This document shows, piece by piece, positions 32,584-34,463 of a stretch of DNA of 34,463 bases. The translations under genes were made by a program, and so were the position numbers. The stretch's first letter is position 1. Every line of letters starts with the position of its first letter. The stretch is from Bifidobacterium miconisargentati (GTDB lineage: Bacteria; Actinomycetota; Actinomycetes; Actinomycetales; Bifidobacteriaceae), in contig NZ_JAHBBJ010000022.1 in assembly GCF_019331675.1 (NCBI RefSeq), positions 1 through 34,463 of the forward strand, in the 5' to 3' direction. The notes beneath the pieces are model-generated. The model ran no database searches. It was not told the DNA's origin and saw nothing but the letters and a program-made list of their open reading frames with translations.

Positions 32584-32643
32584 TGGTCTTGGTGTTTCGG
32601 TGGCCGTCACCCCGCACGGAAAGACCTCAGACAACCAGCGCCG
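32584..32643 (+). repeat. Modular inverted-repeat element, copy E
   Basis: GTGGTCTTGGTGTTTCGGTG at the start and GACAACCAGCGCC at the end, 60 nt. With the flank GGCGCC on the left (32578-32583), 11 of 13 arm positions pair. The internal GGAAAGACCTCAGAC matches copy C (GGAAAGACACAAGAC). It lies 50 nt after the 242-aa gene. Confidence 0.7.
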
Positions 32644-32935
32644 ACCCTCGTCTATCCCCTGCCCGGCTGGTTTGCCGCCACCGGCACCGCGTCCACGCCT
32701 TGTTCCGGTTCGGTTCCGGCTCGGATCATGGCGAGACGGGCGCCGGGTTCTTGGCCCTGTGCGTCCGCCTGCTTCTCGTGTGGAGCGTGGCCGCTTCCGC
32801 TGTCGCCTGCGGTGGGGTTCCCGCTCATTGTCGGGCTGTCGCGGTTCCCGCGCTCCTGCCCTGCTCATATCGGATGGGGTCGTGGATGGTGCCGCCCCTC
32901 GGGTCGATGGCGAGTGCTCCAGACGTGCGGAGCCC

Positions 32936-33479
32936 TCATTTCTCCTTGGTGATGATGCCTTGCTGCATGAGGGCCTAGATGGTGTCGCTCCACCCCTCGT
33001 CGGGTAGCGGCTACGCGTCCTCCTCGATGATGGCGGGGATACGGCCAACGGCGATGTCGGTGAGGAGCTGCTGAAGGAACCGTTTCGCCCCACGGTTCCT
33101 CCGTCTGAACGGCGCATCGGGAATCGTGAGCCACCGCTCCGGAACACCATGCTCCACCAGCAGCCGTTTGTCCGGCTCCGCGAGCACGCCGTTCCTGACG
33201 AGGCCACGGAAGTACGCCGTATCGGCTACGCGACTGGCCCGCGACCGCCTCAACCGGGATGGACCGCACACCGTGGAGAACCACGTCGAACAGGAGCAGA
33301 AGGTCATGCGCGTTCACCTCCTTCTTGCCCTTCGCATAGTTCGCCGTCATGTAGACCACACGAACCGACCCGTAGTACACGCGGAACGCGGCCTCACGCC
33401 CCGGCAACGACTCCCCGCTCATCGCATCGATGAGCCACGCACCACCGGCACACGCGCCGGCATCCACCACTCCAGCCAT
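32936..33479 (-). pseudogene. Decayed paralogue of the 242-aa protein (frameshift and two in-frame TAG)
   Basis: ATG 33479 with GAGGTG before it opens MAGVVDAGACAGGAWLIDAM, then KKEVNAHDLLLLFDVVLHGV. Near 33225-33255 the homologous sequence continues one base over (VADTAYFRGLVRNGVLAEPD, KRLLVEHGVPERWLTIPDAP) to TAG 33011. In the same frame beyond that stop, PLPDEGWSDTI, a second TAG (32975-32977) and ALMQQGIITKEK with TGA at 32936 are readable; the last part resembles a SHOCT-type C-terminal helix pair. One frameshift and two TAG codons make this a pseudogene, unless recoding is at work. Confidence 0.65.
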
Positions 33480-33617
33480 CGGAACACCTCATAATCTCCA
33501 ACAGAAGGACATCGAATATGCACGAATCGGAATCAGCACGAGCGCCACCACGGCGCCCGCCAACACCGAAATATCCGCACATCAGCGGCAAACCACAACA
33601 AGCAACAAGGAGAAACA

Positions 33618-34334
33618 ATGACCAGCGAAACCAGACGGAGCAGCATACTCCCCGACCCGAAGCTCATGGCACTCGGCTCCATCATCAGCCTCAACGCGAA
33701 ACTCATGCTCGACGTCACGCCCGAACCCACCACGCTCATGCTCAACGTGAACGACGCGCTCGCCAGGGCCGGGGTCCCCACACGCGCCGCGGACGGCTCA
33801 TACCTCACCGCGTACGCCGCCATCCTCGACACGTACGCGAAGGGAGACCTGCGCGGCGGCCTCATCCAAACACACCGATACCTCGACGAAACCGGCACCG
33901 ACCCGAGGACCATCACCGTATGGAACCGGCTGACCATACCCGACCTGCTCCTCATCACCGCACGAGCCGAAATCGAACCACGCCTCACGAGACGGGACCT
34001 CACCGACGCCGAGCACCTCACCCACTACGTCACGGCAGGAATCCTCACACCGGAACAAGCCATCAGCATCCACCACCAAGGCACCGACGCCATCCACGAC
34101 GGACGAATCCTCACCACCAACCCCACCGACCTCACACCGGACGAGCAACACCAGTACGAGGAATGGCGTTCGCTGGACCTGCCCGCACGACCAGCCACGT
34201 ACGCCAGCATCCCCGACCCGGCAGCCGGAGGCGCCACCGACGCGGGGAACCCGACGAGGCGAGGGACGAGGCGGCGGTACGAGCAGCAAATCAGTGAGGA
34301 GACCACCACGCACATAGCGAATAGACATATATAA
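33618..34334 (+). CDS. Protein of unknown function (238 aa)
   Basis: AAGGAG 6 nt before ATG 33618 gives a firm start. The protein is helical, with LPDPKLMALGSIISLNAKLM, LNVNDALARAGVPTRAADGS, IEPRLTRRDLTDAEHLTHYV and a basic, disordered C-terminus (TRRGTRRRYEQQ). No family is recognised. It is divergent from the decayed gene at 33479 and is the last gene of the element before the IS end at about 34340. Confidence 0.7.
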   Translation: MTSETRRSSILPDPKLMALGSIISLNAKLMLDVTPEPTTLMLNVNDALARAGVPTRAADGSYLTAYAAILDTYAKGDLRGGLIQTHRYLDETGTDPRTITVWNRLTIPDLLLITARAEIEPRLTRRDLTDAEHLTHYVTAGILTPEQAISIHHQGTDAIHDGRILTTNPTDLTPDEQHQYEEWRSLDLPARPATYASIPDPAAGGATDAGNPTRRGTRRRYEQQISEETTTHIANRHI

Positions 34335-34360
34335 ACGAGGCTTCTGCTGTTTTCGTGGGT

Positions 34361-34463
34361 TAGGTTGCTGGTGTTGGTAGTTGGATGTTGAGTCCGCCGC
34401 ATCTGAGCATGACGAGGCTGATGAGGTTGGTGACGTGGTGGAAGCCGTAGGCCATGCGGATGG
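34361..34463 (-). CDS. C-terminus of an IS transposase (partial, runs off the window)
   Basis: The minus strand reads IRMAYGFHHVTNLISLVMLR followed by CGGLNIQLPTPAT and a stop at 34361. The AYGF-x-N-x-hydrophobic ending is the closing motif of DDE transposases, most like the ISL3 group (IS204/IS1001/IS1096/IS1165). The sequence just outside the stop, GGCTTCTGCTGTTTTCGTGG (34340-34359), could be the terminal inverted repeat. The other end lies beyond the window, so neither family nor target duplication is certain. Confidence 0.65.

Noticed and set aside
25692..32643. Modular repeats as true integron attC sites
   Set aside because: No GTTRRRY/RYYYAAC core pairs were found and the recombinase is not recognisably IntI, so only an analogy is kept.

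Overview
The window is a GC-rich actinobacterial chromosome segment, most likely Bifidobacterium (longum/breve group). This rests on the overall coding style, the housekeeping genes and the compact intergenic palindromes; no rRNA, tRNA or marker gene in the window proves the genus.

Left part, 1-11.5 kb: ordinary chromosome. It holds a DEAD-box RNA helicase, an NCS2 uracil/xanthine permease, a histidine phosphatase, a DnaQ-like exonuclease, the D-aminoacyl-tRNA deacylase dtd, several small membrane or exported proteins and a zinc-ribbon/PASTA membrane protein. Gaps carry palindromic GGCTCCCC repeats and two tandem long hairpins.

Middle, 11.5-16.3 kb: two TetR-regulator/MFS-efflux modules. The first (DHA2-type pump) is divergent from its regulator over a 73-bp dyad operator. 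In the second, matching 7-5-7 operators lie in front of both genes, the first inside a near-consensus promoter. The second module is bracketed by exact 18-bp direct repeats, and a truncated small gene ends in the left copy.

16.3-21 kb: an accessory island with a DUF2442/DUF4160 pair, an orphan HsdR-N-like (PD-(D/E)XK) protein, a probable toxin-antitoxin operon (Panacea/SocA-like protein plus PIN-like protein), and a tyrosine integrase broken by two closely spaced single-base losses that uncouple its catalytic tyrosine.

21-34.4 kb: a second, apparently intact mobile element. It starts with a large (677 aa) tyrosine recombinase, divergent from the broken one and preceded by repeated TTCGCACAG boxes. 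Beyond it lie genes with almost no recognisable function, apart from a 708-aa protein ending in an HExxH zincin-like domain of the type found in phage/plasmid polyvalent proteins. The main observation is that the gaps between these genes repeatedly carry an imperfect inverted-repeat element of about 54-60 nt, all copies in the same orientation (five good copies and one half copy). These copies divide the cargo into modules of one or two genes of uniform orientation, except after the last copy. The layout resembles a cassette array behind a recombinase, although the repeats could instead be RNA or regulatory elements. A 34-bp-period iteron set, a 1.3-kb non-coding region with CCGAACA repeats, a decayed paralogue and the C-terminal end of an IS transposase complete the segment. 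No conjugation or replication gene is recognisable, and the right end of the element lies outside the window.
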